Of a stretch of 64,000 nucleotides of DNA, positions 21,318 through 33,240 are shown piece after piece. Position 1 is the stretch's first letter; the number at the start of each line of letters is the position of its first letter. A program made the translations under genes and the position numbers. The stretch is taken from assembly GCA_027627225.1 (NCBI GenBank), contig CM051028.1, positions 23,432,364-23,496,363 on the forward strand, read 5' to 3'. The notes under the pieces are model-generated. The model saw only the letters and a list, made by a program, of their open reading frames with translations, did no database searches and had not been told where the DNA came from. The stretch comes from Congeria kusceri (lineage: Eukaryota; Mollusca; Bivalvia; Myida; Dreissenidae).

Positions 21318-23935
21318 ATGATACTTAACAACATTTTGTATAAAATTGATGATGTATGCATGTATTTTAAAAAAGGTCACAACTATGATGTTAATAATTA
21401 TAGAAGTATAACACTAGTCTGTTGTTTAGCAAAGCTTTTTACTACGGTTCTTAATAAGCGGATTGAGCAATTTTGTAACAAACATAACATAATTTCGGAT
21501 GCTCAAATTGGATTCTGGAAAGGAAGGTCTACTGTGGATGCCATCTTTATACTTTGTCAATTGTTCAGAAATACATTAATGAAAACAAAAGACTGTACGT
21601 TATTTTTGTAGATATGATGAAATGTTTTGATTATATTTATTGAAATGGTTTGTGCTTTAAATTATTTAATTGCTGCATACGTGGAAAACTTTTAAGAATT
21701 GTAAAGGACATTTACCAAAAAGTCAAATAGTGTGTTAAATTGTGTACTAATTTTTCTGACTACTTTGAATTTGCAGTTGGTTTCCGTCAGGGCGAGGTTA
21801 TGTCCCCTCTCCTCTTTTCTATCTTTGTTGAGGATTTTGAGTTGTTTTTAAACACATATTCTTTAAAGATGAAAATTAAAGTTTTTCGTAAAAGAGGTGG
21901 ATTATTGATTTCAGAACATTGGACACATAATGTTCAAGATATCGAAGTAGTGAATGATTTTAATTATTTAGGTACAGTATTTAACTACACTGGTAAATTC
22001 TTTTTGAATCAAGAGCATTTGGCTGGTAAAGCTTTAAAAGCGGTGAATATTTTATTGTGTAAATGTAATGAGTTTGACTTTAGCCCAAAAATATTGTGTC
22101 AGTTGTTTGATGCATTTGTTGGATCGCTATTGAATTATTCATGTGAAGTTTTGGGTTACACTAAATCGAAAGAGATTGAAAGAGTTCATCTAAACTTTTG
22201 TAAAAGGCCTTTAAAGGTAAAAATTAACACTTGTAACGTAACCACATACGGTGAACTAGGGCGTTATCTGCTGTATATTAATATATATGTACGAATTATA
22301 AAATACTGGCTCAAGATATTCAACTCAGAAAATATTATCATTAAAACTATTTATATTCGATCTGTTATTGATTGTGATAATGGACATTCAAATTGGGTAT
22401 CGAATGTGAGAAAGCTTCTTACAGATTACGGTTTTGCATATGTTTTTCAAAATGCTAGTAATATTAATAGAGATGTATTCCTGAGTAAATTTAAAACGTG
22501 AATAATAAATACGTTCAAGCAGGAAGTTTTTTCCAAAATTAACATTTGGTGAAACACATAAACTATTAAAATATTAAGACGAATTAATTTTGTTAAATTA
22601 TGTTTTTGAGAATTTTCCTAAATTAATATATTAGTGAAAACATATATATTAATTAGTGAAATAAATGACATAAAAGCATTTACATGACACTTTTTGAAAA
22701 AAATAAGTGTGGTGACATACTGTATGTGCTCATACTTGAATTTTGACATTGAAAGTTACAGAGCCTGAAGTAACTTAACTGCATTTTCCAAAGGGAAGTA
22801 ACCCAACTTAAGCCAAAAAAATTCAGTGCAATAAATCACATAAGTGCAAAAAAAATAAAAAAATTCATCTATTGCTTTTCTCATTAATGATGTACAATGT
22901 GTACACGAATGTTTGATTAAACTTAATTATGCCGATTAAGAATGCTGCCAAAAAGTAAATGCACTTATATGGACATAAGAATTGAAGTCTTAAGTCACAA
23001 AACACATTAAGAGCACTTACGTTATTTTTTGCATAAAAGACAACTAATAACCTCTTTTACAGCAAAAGCACTTATATTACATAAGAAATGAAATCTAAAG
23101 TCACAAATCACATTATGGGCACTTACATGAGTTTGTAGATTAATTATTTTAGCGTTGAAATTCAGGTAACTGTTTATTTTTTAAATTATTCATATTTTGA
23201 AAAAAGATATTTAAATATTTAGTTTTGCTATGCTTTTCACTCATCATTATAACCAGAAACAGATATTTGGTATACTGAAAAATATGTATCAATTTAAAAA
23301 AATAGTTTTTTGCTTCTCCTGTAAAATTTATGAAATGTCAGTTACATGAGTTTTTACATTCAGAAGACGAACAGTTTAATGCTAAATTTGTATAACTATT
23401 TTAAAACATCTCATTACTACGAAACGTATTTAGATATTGTCCCTAAAAGTTTGCGATTATACTTTTGTCGGCTGAGATTAAATGGTCTTCCACATAGAAT
23501 TCAAACAGGAAGATATAGTAATAATCGTATTCCACGTGATGAAAGATATTGCTTATTCTGTAACTCTTCAGATATTGAAGACGAATACCATTTTGTTATA
23601 ATATGTAAACAATTTTCTGACCTGAGAAAAAAAATTGTTAAAAAATACTACTCTGAAAACCCATCTGTTTTTAATTTATTCAACTCCTTAACTCAAACAA
23701 TAAAACGGAATTATTAACTTGTGTAAATATATTAAGCAAGCTCTGTATATTAGAAATACACCTACAGTTGTAAACATTTAATACAAAGTTTCATCCTCCT
23801 TATCTATAAGTTAACCATAATGTTAAACGTTTTCTTTTGCTATGTCATGTTGATTGTATATATTTTCTGTAAATATGTGTTGTAGACGATGTACTTTGTG
23901 CAAGTCTTAAATAAACATCTGTTCTGTTCATGTAA
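21318..23935 (+). mobile_element. Dead non-LTR retrotransposon (LINE) fragment
   Basis: Pieces of one reverse transcriptase in order. 21318-21611 reads NNYRSITLVCCLAKLF and AQIGFWKGRSTVDAIF (RT N-terminal blocks). Near 21740-21850 is VGFRQGEVMSPLLFSIFVED. At 21850-22501 is the thumb/connection region (KVFRKRGG, VVNDFNYLGTVF), and 23346-23717 is a C-terminal zinc-knuckle-like tail CLFCNSSDIEDEYHFVIIC. The YADD catalytic block is absent: sequence passes straight from FELFL to the KTK-like KVFRK block. Stops occur between the pieces, and ~0.8 kb of unrelated sequence interrupts the C-terminal part. CR1/Jockey-like by style; class not certain. Confidence 0.82.
22550..23340. repeat. Insertion of repeat sequence within the LINE
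   Basis: LINE homology stops after KQEVFSKINIW (~22550) and resumes at ~23346. Between them are two to three ~130-bp related units with GCACTTATAT..ACATAAGAA and GTCACAAA[A/T]CACATTA. Exact boundaries are not resolved. Confidence 0.6.
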
Positions 23936-24030
23936 ACATTGACCACACATTTTTTAAAATAAGGAATTTGTGTCTATGCAGTCATAGTGTTGTAATTAAT
24001 TTTATATTCTGATAAGATACAGATGAAAGG

Positions 24031-24400
24031 CAGTGTTTTTTTTCACCTTTGGGGGAAAGGTGGCGGGGCCCTTCAGATGGGGACTTTTACGGCAAAAGGG
24101 GAATTGTTCTTGTAGAAAAGCATTATAACATGTTTGTATTATTTTTTCTTATAAAACATTGATCAATTGTTTGCTACAAATTATAACTTACATTATGCAC
24201 AAACTTGGTTTGATAAAAAAAATTGCTGGGATTCTTTAGGAACATTCCTCTATCGCAGTCAATTGTAGTCCGATTTTGGTCAAGTTTAAAAAAATAATAA
24301 AGCTTAGATTCTGAGGGAAGTTTTAAGGTAAACATATGGGAAAAATATATACTTTTTAAGCAGGGCAATGGGGCCCCAAATTGGCCCTAAAAAAACACTG
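24031..24400. mobile_element. hAT-like MITE family H, TSD AAAGG
   Basis: CAGTGTTTTTTTTCACC start and, reversed, CAGTGTTTTTTTAGGGCC end; perfect 5-bp duplication AAAGG at 24026-24030 and 24401-24405. Confidence 0.9.
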
Positions 24401-25520
24401 AAAGGGCATGGTTCTTATAACAATTTTAACCAAAAGAAACAATCATAATAAATAAAACTCACAAAAACAAACAGTTAATAATAATTGACAGGCAAAAGAA
24501 AGGGACATGTGTTCAGATATTTAAAGAATTCTCAATGCAAAGTATGTTGTGTCGCACACAAATACTGACCTTGACCTATTTCCATAATAATTCAAACAAG
24601 GCCACTTTGAAATTGACATCTGTGACAGTTCTTTTTTCAACAAAGTTTCAAGTATTTTTAACATAGTCGAATGGTATATATTATTAACAGACCAGTCTTA
24701 ATTGACAAGATTCTATCAGTAAAGACTGGTCTATCTGTTATCAAGATTCTTGTTCAAATTTTAAATTACAATCATTTAAGGGGTTCCGGATCCTAAGTAG
24801 TTCCGGATCACATAAAAAATAAATTTCACATAAACTTATATTCGAGTACTTAAATTAAAATTTCTTTTTTGTCATATGAAATATAAATCATGTATTAACA
24901 TTTTAAAGAAATTTCAAAGCCGCGAGTTGCCGCATTGCCTCGATTTAACAGTATGCAATTTTCACAGTGCAATTTATTTTCGGTGTTCGCGATATTCCGG
25001 GAAACCAGACGCACGATAATTTGGCGATTTGCAAATAAATACACAAGGTAAAGGCATGTTTTTTGGTAGTTTTCGATTGCATGATGTGTATATTTTTCGA
25101 AAATATCTTTGTTGGGTGCAATTGAGCAATAATTGCAGATAAAATTATGTTAATTCCAATCCATGTCGATTGAGTAATTTCGGATCACCTCTGTGCGTGA
25201 TAGGTGTTTATAGGGGGTCATCTCAAAACAGTATAAAAATTGTTATCGACTATTCTGTGCACATGCATTGATTGTAAATGTTGGAAAATGAAAAATTTTA
25301 GTGTAAAGAGTGATCTAACAGTTACTTTTAGTGTTTTTTTAAAATAATTATCATTTTTATTTATTTGTTTTTCATTTTAACATGTATTATACGAGTTTTC
25401 TATAATATTTAATATGGTTATACCTTATCAGGGCTTACCCTGGCTCAGGATTTTCCTTAGCCAAATTTACCTTTCCATGTTTAAAAATCCTTTATTTTTT
25501 TGTTCTTTTATGAAGATTAA

Positions 25521-25745
25521 AGGGACTTGTTAACATTTTGGGAAAATGACAATTTTCAAAAAAATTGTAATGTATTCAAAAAAGAATGTATGCATTATAT
25601 TCAAACAAGCAAAATAACACTCCTGATAAAGAAAAATGTTAAAAATATATGTTCATTTATTGATAATCATCAATCGAAATTGGAAAAATAATAAAGCGTT
25701 TGTAACGCTTTTCATCGAATGGCAGAGTAAGTCCTGCTTAGTGAT
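25521..25745. mobile_element. TTAA MITE fragment inside the pogo element
   Basis: TTAA then AGGGACTTGTTAAC; shares AAAATAACACT and GCGTTTGTAACGCT with the complete copy at 19128..19619. The other end is not seen. Confidence 0.6.
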
Positions 25746-25797
25746 TTCATGATTTGCATACACAGTTTAATTTTTATTACCCCGTTACATTTCAGAC

Positions 25798-26301
25798 ATG
25801 GGGCCAAAGAAAACAGCAAAAACCCAGCACAGCCCTGCCCAAAGCCTTGCGAAAAAGCTCAAGGCCAAGTACAGAAACTCACCTGGAAAACAGGAAAGAG
25901 TACGAAGAGCCTTGTATGCAGTGGAACACAAAAAGGTATCCATTAGAAAATCAGCGGAGACTTATGGAATTTCGTATGGGTACCTTCAACGAAGGTTATC
26001 TGGGGAAGTAGAAATAGACAGTAGGAATGGGCCAGAGACTGTGTTCAGTACTAAAGAAGAAGAGGCCATGGCTAACTGGTTGAAGGAGATGGCAGAACGT
26101 GGTATGGGGCTTACTACTGGTGATTTTCTGAATTTCATTCAAGAGGTAGTAGTTGAAGAAAAACGGAAAACTCCTTTTAGCAATAACAGACCAAGTTACG
26201 ATTGGTACAAATCGTTCATGATAAGAAACAGCCACATCATACAAGTGCGCAAGGAAACACCCATTGAATCAAACCGAGCAAACTCACAAAAGAATCTGTA
26301 G
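25798..26301 (+). pseudogene. Pogo transposase N-terminal part: HTH-psq and CENP-B HTH
   Basis: 167 codons beginning MGPKKTAKTQHSPAQ. Residues ~35-70 (RALYAVEHKKVSIRKSAETY, then GISYGYLQRRL) form a Pipsqueak-type helix-turn-helix. Residues ~80-140 (STKEEEAMANWLKEMAERG, then PSYDWYKSFMIRN) match the CENP-B type DNA-binding fold. These bind the transposon ends. The ATG follows a good splice acceptor (TTACATTTCAG, 2 bases before it), so a 5'UTR intron is likely. The frame ends at TAG while the homologous protein continues in another frame from 26301 (DNWYKRYRDFFF), a single frameshift relative to a working transposase. Confidence 0.85.
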
Positions 26302-28001
26302 ACAATTGGTACAAACGCTACCGTGACTTTTTTTTCCGATTAGGACTAATTGATCGTCCAACTTGCATTTACAATGCAGATGAATCTGGATTTGCCCTTG
26401 GGAGTAAAGCTGGGAAAGTTATAGGTCCACTTAAGAAGGACTCTGCAAAAGTGCCTCATGTTTCTGGAGGACATAGCAAACAGCGGCTCACTGTCATGTT
26501 TTGCGGGTCTGCAGATGGAAGAATATTGCCACCTTACTTCATCTATCCACACCCCCCTCCTCGTGGTTACAACCCTCTGACTGGAGCGATAGAAAACAGT
26601 GGCATTACATACACTGCCAAAGGATGGATGGACTCAGTGTCATTTAAGTCCTTTTTACAGCATTTCGACAAACACTGTGGGGTTGAACGACCAGTAATCC
26701 TCCTCATAGACAGTGTGAGTAGCCACGTGAATATGTCCGCATTTGAGTTTGCCATGTCAAAAGGCATCGAGCTGTACAGGTTGGTTCCGAATGCAACCCA
26801 CCTCATGCAGCCTCTTGATGTTGGAGTGTTTGGACCCCTGAAAAAACGGTGGCATGATGTGCTGCGACGACATACCAGACAAGCTCCAGGTGCACCCCCA
26901 GGAAAAGAGAAGTTTCCAGAACTATTAAAGGAGGCCTTCCTGCTTTTCTACAAACCGGTGACTGTCATTAACAGTTTCAGAAGTTCTGGCATATACCCAG
27001 TTGACAGCACAGTCATAACATCCCATATGCTGAAGATAGCACTAACCTTCACAGATGAGTCCCAACCCCAGGAAACAGTAAAGGAAGTGGCTCAGACCCA
27101 TGAATCTTCATCCACGAAAGACTGTACTGGAGCTCTAGAAGCACTTGAACATGCCCTGGCCACACCCGTGCGGGCAAAATACCAAAGACGAATAGAGGAA
27201 AATTACGATGTAGAAGGACAGTCTCCTGTTTTTGCAGTTTATAAGAAGCTGTATATGAAATCAAACAGGGCACCATGTGTCTCAACGATCACATCTACTG
27301 CTACAACTAGCACAGAGACAACAAGCCTCAGTACTCCATGTACTCCTAACACTGCTGTTAGCGCTGATACAACTTATAGTAGCCTACAGTTGCTTGCTGT
27401 TGTGGCGTGTTCAAATTTAGAAACAGATGTCTCTACAACCAGTGCAACAATAACATGCACCTCCAGCAGCCTGTCTGAAGGCACATCAATTTCCAATGTA
27501 CTAAAAGCCAAGTTGGTGTTTCCAAAGCCGGACCTGACCAAAAAAGTGGAGCAGCGTAAGCGCCGAGCTCTAGAACTACCAGATAACTTGACGTCACCAG
27601 AATCCATTCGAAAAATGGCTTTAAGGGAACTTGTAAAAGTTAGACAATTTGCTTACAAGGAAAAATCAGCAAAATCCAAATACTTAAAACAGTCCAAACA
27701 GGGAACAAAGAAAAAACCTGGTCCAAAATCAAAATCAAAAGAACAGGTACGAAAATCAAAACCAAAAAAACAGGGACAAAACTCAAAATCTGAAACAGAA
27801 ACCATCAATGATATGGAGGGAGATGGTAGTGAAAATGTTTCCTGCATGGGGTGTCACATGACATGGAAAGAAGACCAATTTTTGACAACAGGAAGTCTTT
27901 GGATTCAGTGTGATAGTTGTGATGGATGGATCCACAAGGACTGCTGTGTAGATCCCCTGATTCAAGTTTGGCTAAAGATGCACAGTTTATATGCCCAGAA
28001 T
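26301..28001 (+). pseudogene. DDD transposase core with C-terminal PHD finger
   Basis: Open without a stop from 26301. Catalytic triad of the pogo/Tigger DDE_1 fold: YNADESGF (Asp 26379), LLIDSVSSH (Asp 26709), HLMQPLDVGVFGPLK (Asp 26817). A Ser/Thr-rich linker (27270-27500) and a Lys-rich, NLS-like block (27700-27790) follow. The PHD finger starts SCMGC and continues WIQCDSCDGWIHKDCC. The expected closing FICPEC is present only one frame over (27985-28003), so a second frameshift lies near 27960. In the open frame the exon ends GCC CAG AAT with a strong donor GTGAGT at 28002, joining in phase to the exon at 28291. PHD fingers read histone H3 tails; here it would target insertion or binding to chromatin (inference). 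Confidence 0.87.
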
Positions 28002-28290
28002 GTGAGTCATAGGCCTATGTAAAAAAAAACAGTGACAATATGCTTATTTACACTGAACATCTGTTACAATAACAGCACCTAGATAGGTTTGAAGGGGTGC
28101 AATGGTAATAATTATATGCATATGGACTTTAACTATACACCTTAATTATTAACAATTACATTTATATAAAAGAAATATTAGAAACAATAACTTAACTCAT
28201 AAAGGGGCATAATAAATAGTTTTATTTTGTTTTTGACCTGGATTATTAGTGAAACTATAAGTTATAATTTATGTTGTTTTCTATTTTCAG

Positions 28291-28836
28291 GCATCTGAAG
28301 AGGAAAGCAGAGACCTGTCCATACTTGCACATTCCACCATCTACCTGCAAAACAGTGTCATAAAAGGGTACCATCACTACAAAATAAGACCACCTGTGAC
28401 TGACCCACCAATAATGTTAAACGTTGACAGGGAATACACAAACATCCAGGACCAATCTGCATGTCTTGTATGGATACCCGAGCTTGAATTAATCGATGCT
28501 TCATTCCATGATATGGTAACTGATAACAAACGACAACTTAAGTTGGTTGATGTCGCAGGTTTGCCTGTAGGTCATGTACCGAGGGAATTAGCACCATGTT
28601 TCAGATCTGTCTTGGATGAAGGTGGTTCAGTAAAAGCTGAACCATATGGTGAACCATTTCCAAGTTCACATCCTTGGCCAGAACAACATGAAGTTGGTGG
28701 TGGGGTGCTGCTAGGGTGTCATTATATAATTTACCCAAATGGAAATCCAGAAAAAACATTTGGTTCTCTGAAAGAAATACTTAATGGTATGCAAGCTGGC
28801 GGGTTAATGTCTCTTGAATATATACCATCTGTTTAA
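28291..28836 (+). CDS. HIRAN-like domain exon of the pogo element
   Basis: Acceptor TATTTTCAG, then ASEEESRDLSILAHSTIYLQ and IKGYHHYKIRPP, followed by LNVDREYTNIQDQSACLVW and LPVGHVPRELAPCF. The G-Y, RE-N-D-AV-like and VGHVPRELA blocks fit the HIRAN domain, known from HLTF/Rad5-type helicases where it binds 3' DNA ends. About 180 codons, stop TAA at the end. It lies well inside the transposon TIRs, and phase 0 splicing from 28001 would fuse it to the transposase-PHD. Alternatively it is a separate second gene of the element. Confidence 0.72.
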   Translation, partial: ASEEESRDLSILAHSTIYLQNSVIKGYHHYKIRPPVTDPPIMLNVDREYTNIQDQSACLVWIPELELIDASFHDMVTDNKRQLKLVDVAGLPVGHVPRELAPCFRSVLDEGGSVKAEPYGEPFPSSHPWPEQHEVGGGVLLGCHYIIYPNGNPEKTFGSLKEILNGMQAGGLMSLEYIPSV

Positions 28837-29592
28837 AGTGTGACAACAAAAAGTGTTGAATTGTGTTGAATGTTGAACGAATTTGTTTACATATAAAATA
28901 TATAAAAATGTACGAGATATTATGCTTTATTTGTTTCAGTTTTTGTCTTATGTCAAAGGCATTGACTAGTCATAATTTAATGTGCTTCTTTTTCTTCAAA
29001 CTTTGTCTATGCATAACTTTTTTGATGTGCCACTCAACACATTGACTGTTACATAATGTATATACATTGCAGCTGATCAGTATTAGTTACAACATACTGC
29101 TGTAACATTCATATTTTACTTGTTTTTACACTTGTTATTTTTATGCGATAACATTTAGTTTTCTTTGATATGTCAAGGTATTGACATTAAAGGTTTTTTT
29201 AATCATTTTGGTGTTTCAACTCACTGTGTGGTCATAATGGGTCATTTTCACACAAGTAAATATACAATAACAAGTAAATAATAGTATTTATGTTCATAAT
29301 GCAGTTCTGCTGTAGTTTGACAGTCAAAAACTTACTTGAAACAACCCCCGACCTTGACGATCGAGTGTTTTGTCACGTGATCCATAATACCTTGAATTGA
29401 TCCAAAACTACCGCTCTTGGTGAGGCATGTATAGTGCTATTTTTCTGGGTTGTGTAACAAATGAGAAATTAAATTGTGAATGCATCCAGTGCCTTAAGTA
29501 TCTGACCTCTAAACTATAATTAAGAAATTTGAAAATACGTTCATGTCTAAATAGTGACACCGAGAATGTAGTTAGTGATCCGGAACTCCTTA

Positions 29593-30369
29593 ACCAATTA
29601 TTGTTTACCTCTGCTAGTGTAATACATGAACAAATCATAAGCTTCATGATAAACGGCGAGTGCATAAAGAAAGTTCATTAAAGTTGGCTTACTGACTTAA
29701 AGGCAACTTCAGGATTTAGCATCTTTAAACTTTAAAATTTCCGATATGTTTGTAAGAAACAAACTGTCCGAAATAGGGTCTACTTTAAATTATCCACGTG
29801 TATATTCTGAAATTAAAGAAATGTCTGTAATTGTGATATGGATAAAAACTCTCATAAATATTTATGACCTTTATATAGGATCTAGCGTGTGTTTTCCATA
29901 ATTCTGTCTTCGTGTCGTTGTGTAATATCTTGATAAAACTTCGTCTAGCTGCAGCTGCCATTTTTTAAAATCGATTTTAATTGTCAGCGGTTAAAATACA
30001 CTAACTGCAATTGTCATACCATTTTTATTAAACGAGTTCACGAATTTTGTTAGCCTTTTAATCACATGCTTTTATGCAATTTTTTTTATAGGTTTACCAA
30101 AAGATGTAGACAAATCCTAAAAGTTGTGTACTGACGTGACGTCATTTCATGTTGACGACGTCATTTCACCAAAATAACGTAATGCGATTGGTCAGTCAAA
30201 GAATATGTACCCAATGAAAACGCTCAAAATGTTATTTTACACATGTGTAAGATAACAATATTCGTAATGGTTGTATTACACGGAAAACAATATATAGCAT
30301 GTGCTAAATCTTTATTACACGTCACACATATAACCGGTACTACCGGTGTTCTGTTGTTTGTTGTTGGTT
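29593..30369. other. Intergenic, nothing recognised
   Basis: AT-rich with short palindromic CACATGTGTAA-type patches. No gene or repeat identified. Confidence 0.5.
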
Positions 30370-33240
30370 TGTGTATGTAGAAACTGAGTCCCGTGGGAAT
30401 GGTATGTCCTCTGGTAATCTTGGACGTTGATGGGAGGGGCTTTTGTTGGTCTTATCTGTCGCCTGTTTGTGCGTTAATACTTCCCATTTGGAGTTTTGAT
30501 GATGTATGACCTGGGTAGTTCATGGTTGTAGAGGTCTTAAATTCTTTCCCGCGTGTTTGTCATAGCTTTTCTTTGCATTGTCTTGTTTTTGTTGTAATTT
30601 TGATTTAATGATTTAATAGTCTTTTGGTGTTATCATATCTTTGGCAACAGGTAATTTTGTTTTCAGCATTCTTCCCATTAGCATTTGAACTGGTGATAGT
30701 CCAATACCTGCTAAGGCTGTGTTTCTGAAGTTAAGAATAGCCATATACGGATCTGCTGCTTTCTTCAACAGATTCTTAACAGTCCTCACTGCTCTTTTAA
30801 TTTGACCATGTGACTTTGTGAATTGACGAAATTCAGCACTTACAAAATATCTCGCATTGTCCGACACAATTTCTGATGGTATTCCATATTTGGTTATATA
30901 CGATTTTAACAATATCCAACGACATTTCTGCTTGTCAGATTGTCTAATTTTGATACTTCTGGCCATTTTGAGTAATAGACCACTGACAGCAAATACTGTC
31001 GACCTTTTAACTAAAAAACATCAATGCTGATTCTTTCATGTGGCCTATCTATCTCCATTTTTTACCATCGGTTCCCTGGGATTCTGAACTTTTGATTCTG
31101 AGCACACAAACACATTTGCCGATTTTGTCTTCTATAGAAGCATTTATTCCCGGCCATTACATACTTACTCTTGCAAGTGATTTACATTTGACGATTCCGA
31201 GGTGTGTCTCATGCATATAGTCCAACATCTTTCCTCGTAGTGCCTTTGGAATCAACAGCTATTTCCTTTCATAAGCACATTGTCAATGATTGTGATTTCA
31301 TCTTTACAATTCCAATACATTTTTATTTCATCTGGAATATCACGACGATTTTCAGGCCAACCGTTTCTTTCAAAAGATTCATTTCCCTGTCATTGTTCTT
31401 GTAACATTGCAATAAATTCGTGTATTCCTGCTATTTTGTATTCTTCTTTCAACAACGGCTCAGATTCCTCGGATAGGTAGTTTCTTGAGAGTGTGTCAGC
31501 TAAATACACTGTTCTGGTTTATATTGTACATCTAAATATATTCTGACAGTTCAAGAGCATTATTTGAAGTCTTATCGGATTTTCATGTATTCCCCGTTTG
31601 AACACAGTTTGAAGAGGCTTGTGATCACTCTCAACTTTAACATGTTGACCATATACAAACTGTCTGAATTTCTTTACTCCTAAGAGAATCGCAAGTGTTT
31701 CTTTTTCGATTTGACTGTACCGTTTGACAGCTTTGTTTAGATCCTTTGGGTCTAGACATATTCTAACTGAACCATCAGGCTTTACAACTGTCACCATACT
31801 ACTGACCCAATCTGTAGGCTCTATTTCTCGAACAATGATATTTTCAGGTTCCATTCGTCGCAATTCTGCTTTCACTTTGTCCTGTAACTTCAGTTGTACT
31901 TTTCTTGGTGCTTGTACTACAGGTTCAACATTTGGATCTACCTTTATGGTGTGTTTCCCTGGTAGACATCCAATTCCTTCAAACACATCACTTTATTTGT
32001 TAATCAAGTCTTGGTGTTCTTCTTGATCGACTGGAAACATTTTTTTTTTTGAAGTCCAAATTTCAAGCATGCATCTCTTCCAATAACTGTTTGGCGTTTT
32101 TCATGAACAACTTGAAATTTGACAGGCATTATTTTGTTTTTAATTGTACATTTAAGTATCAGTGCTCCCATAGGTTTGATAGAATGTCCACTGTATGATC
32201 TCAGCATTACTTTTGATTCATCTAGTTCAGCTTTTAATGTCAATTTCTTCAGTACCTTCTTGCTGATGACATTACATGTGGCTCAAAAATCAACCAAAAC
32301 AGATATTTTATTATGATTGATATGATCGTACATCCAACCATCCAATCACTGTTCATCGCATTCACTGAGTCATATAGCATACTCAGATACACTTTTCCTT
32401 GTTTCCCTCTGCACATTTTCTTGAAGTGGTTCTTTATGACACATCTATGGCACACCTTGCCATATGCAGGACATTTTCTTGGAGGGTGTAAAATTCCACA
32501 TTTTCCACAATTTTCACTACTTGTGTTTTAGTTCTGTGGTTTAAACTTTTCCTCGTGTTTCTTTGTTTTGCCTCTCATGGCATTCACTGGCTCTTCTGGT
32601 ATTGTACCACTGCCCATGCATTTCACTTGCCCCTGGGACGCCTCAGATGCACGACATATGTCCATTGCCGTCTGTAGAGTAAGTTCATGCTCCCTTAGCA
32701 AGCGTAATCTGACTTCATTGTTGTTTACACCACAAACTATTATGTCACGTATTATAGAGTCTGTCAGCTCTCCATACTCACACGTGTTTGCTAATATCTT
32801 TAGGTCTGTGACTCTGTGAAATAACTGTCAATTGTTTCACTATCTTTTTGGACCCTAGTATTGAACCGGTGTCTCTCGAATGTAACATTTCTTGTTGGAC
32901 TGCAATATTTCAGGAACTTATTGAGGATTTTGTCCACTTTTATATTGTCCCCTGCTGCATCTCTATCTTCAAGCCAATCAAATGTATTGTACACTTCTAA
33001 GGCTTCACTGCCAACGATTGTCAACAATGTAGAATATTAAATCTCGTCACCATTCCCTTTAAGTCCACTTGCTTTTCAGTATAATTCAAATTGCTGTTTG
33101 AAGTTTCTGAAATTTTATTTCAAATTTCCATCCATCGAAAGCTTATCTGGCACTGGCAAATGTTTCGCCATTTTTGGAAAGTTTAGTATATGTCCTACGA
33201 ATTATTGTAATCCAATAGAACTAATTCACTTCTGACACAA
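30370..33240 (-). mobile_element. Decayed Gypsy-type LTR retrotransposon
   Basis: Domains in the correct order on the minus strand. Gag: start near 33175 and 33027-32800, with stops between. Zinc knuckle CHRC near 32455. Protease at 32320-32004: GRDACLKFGL is intact, but the active-site DTGA is replaced by D-F-stop-A. RT at 31986-31730: EPTDWVSSMVTVVKPDGSVR. RNase H at 31730-31519: QIEKETLAILLGVKKF. Integrase at 30966-30613, with a GPY-type tail PRSYIIKTPNGKY near 30490. The RT palm with its catalytic YVDD block is deleted, so RT joins RNase H directly. The opening bases of a primer-binding-like TGTGTCAGAAGTGA sit at ~33238-33225, suggesting an LTR to the right. No matching second LTR was found near 30.3 kb. 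Confidence 0.85.

Larger units (their letters stand above)
24779..29590 (+). mobile_element. Pogo/Tigger-class DNA transposon, both ends present (4.8 kb)
   Basis: Inverted termini AGGGGTTCCGGATCCTAA and, reversed, AGGAGTTCCGGATCACTAA; TA duplication at 24777-24778 and 29591-29592. A second TIR-like block AGTTCCGGATCAC lies just inside the left end (24808-24820), with weaker relatives near 25170 (TTTCGGATCACC) and 29365 (CACGTGATCC). The interior codes for a transposase with HTH, DDD core, PHD finger and HIRAN-like domain. The TIRs have diverged and the coding region is frameshifted, so the copy is probably inactive. Confidence 0.88.

Noticed and set aside
26567..27847. Several minus-strand ORFs of 60-80 codons
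   Set aside because: Shadows of the pogo transposase coding region.
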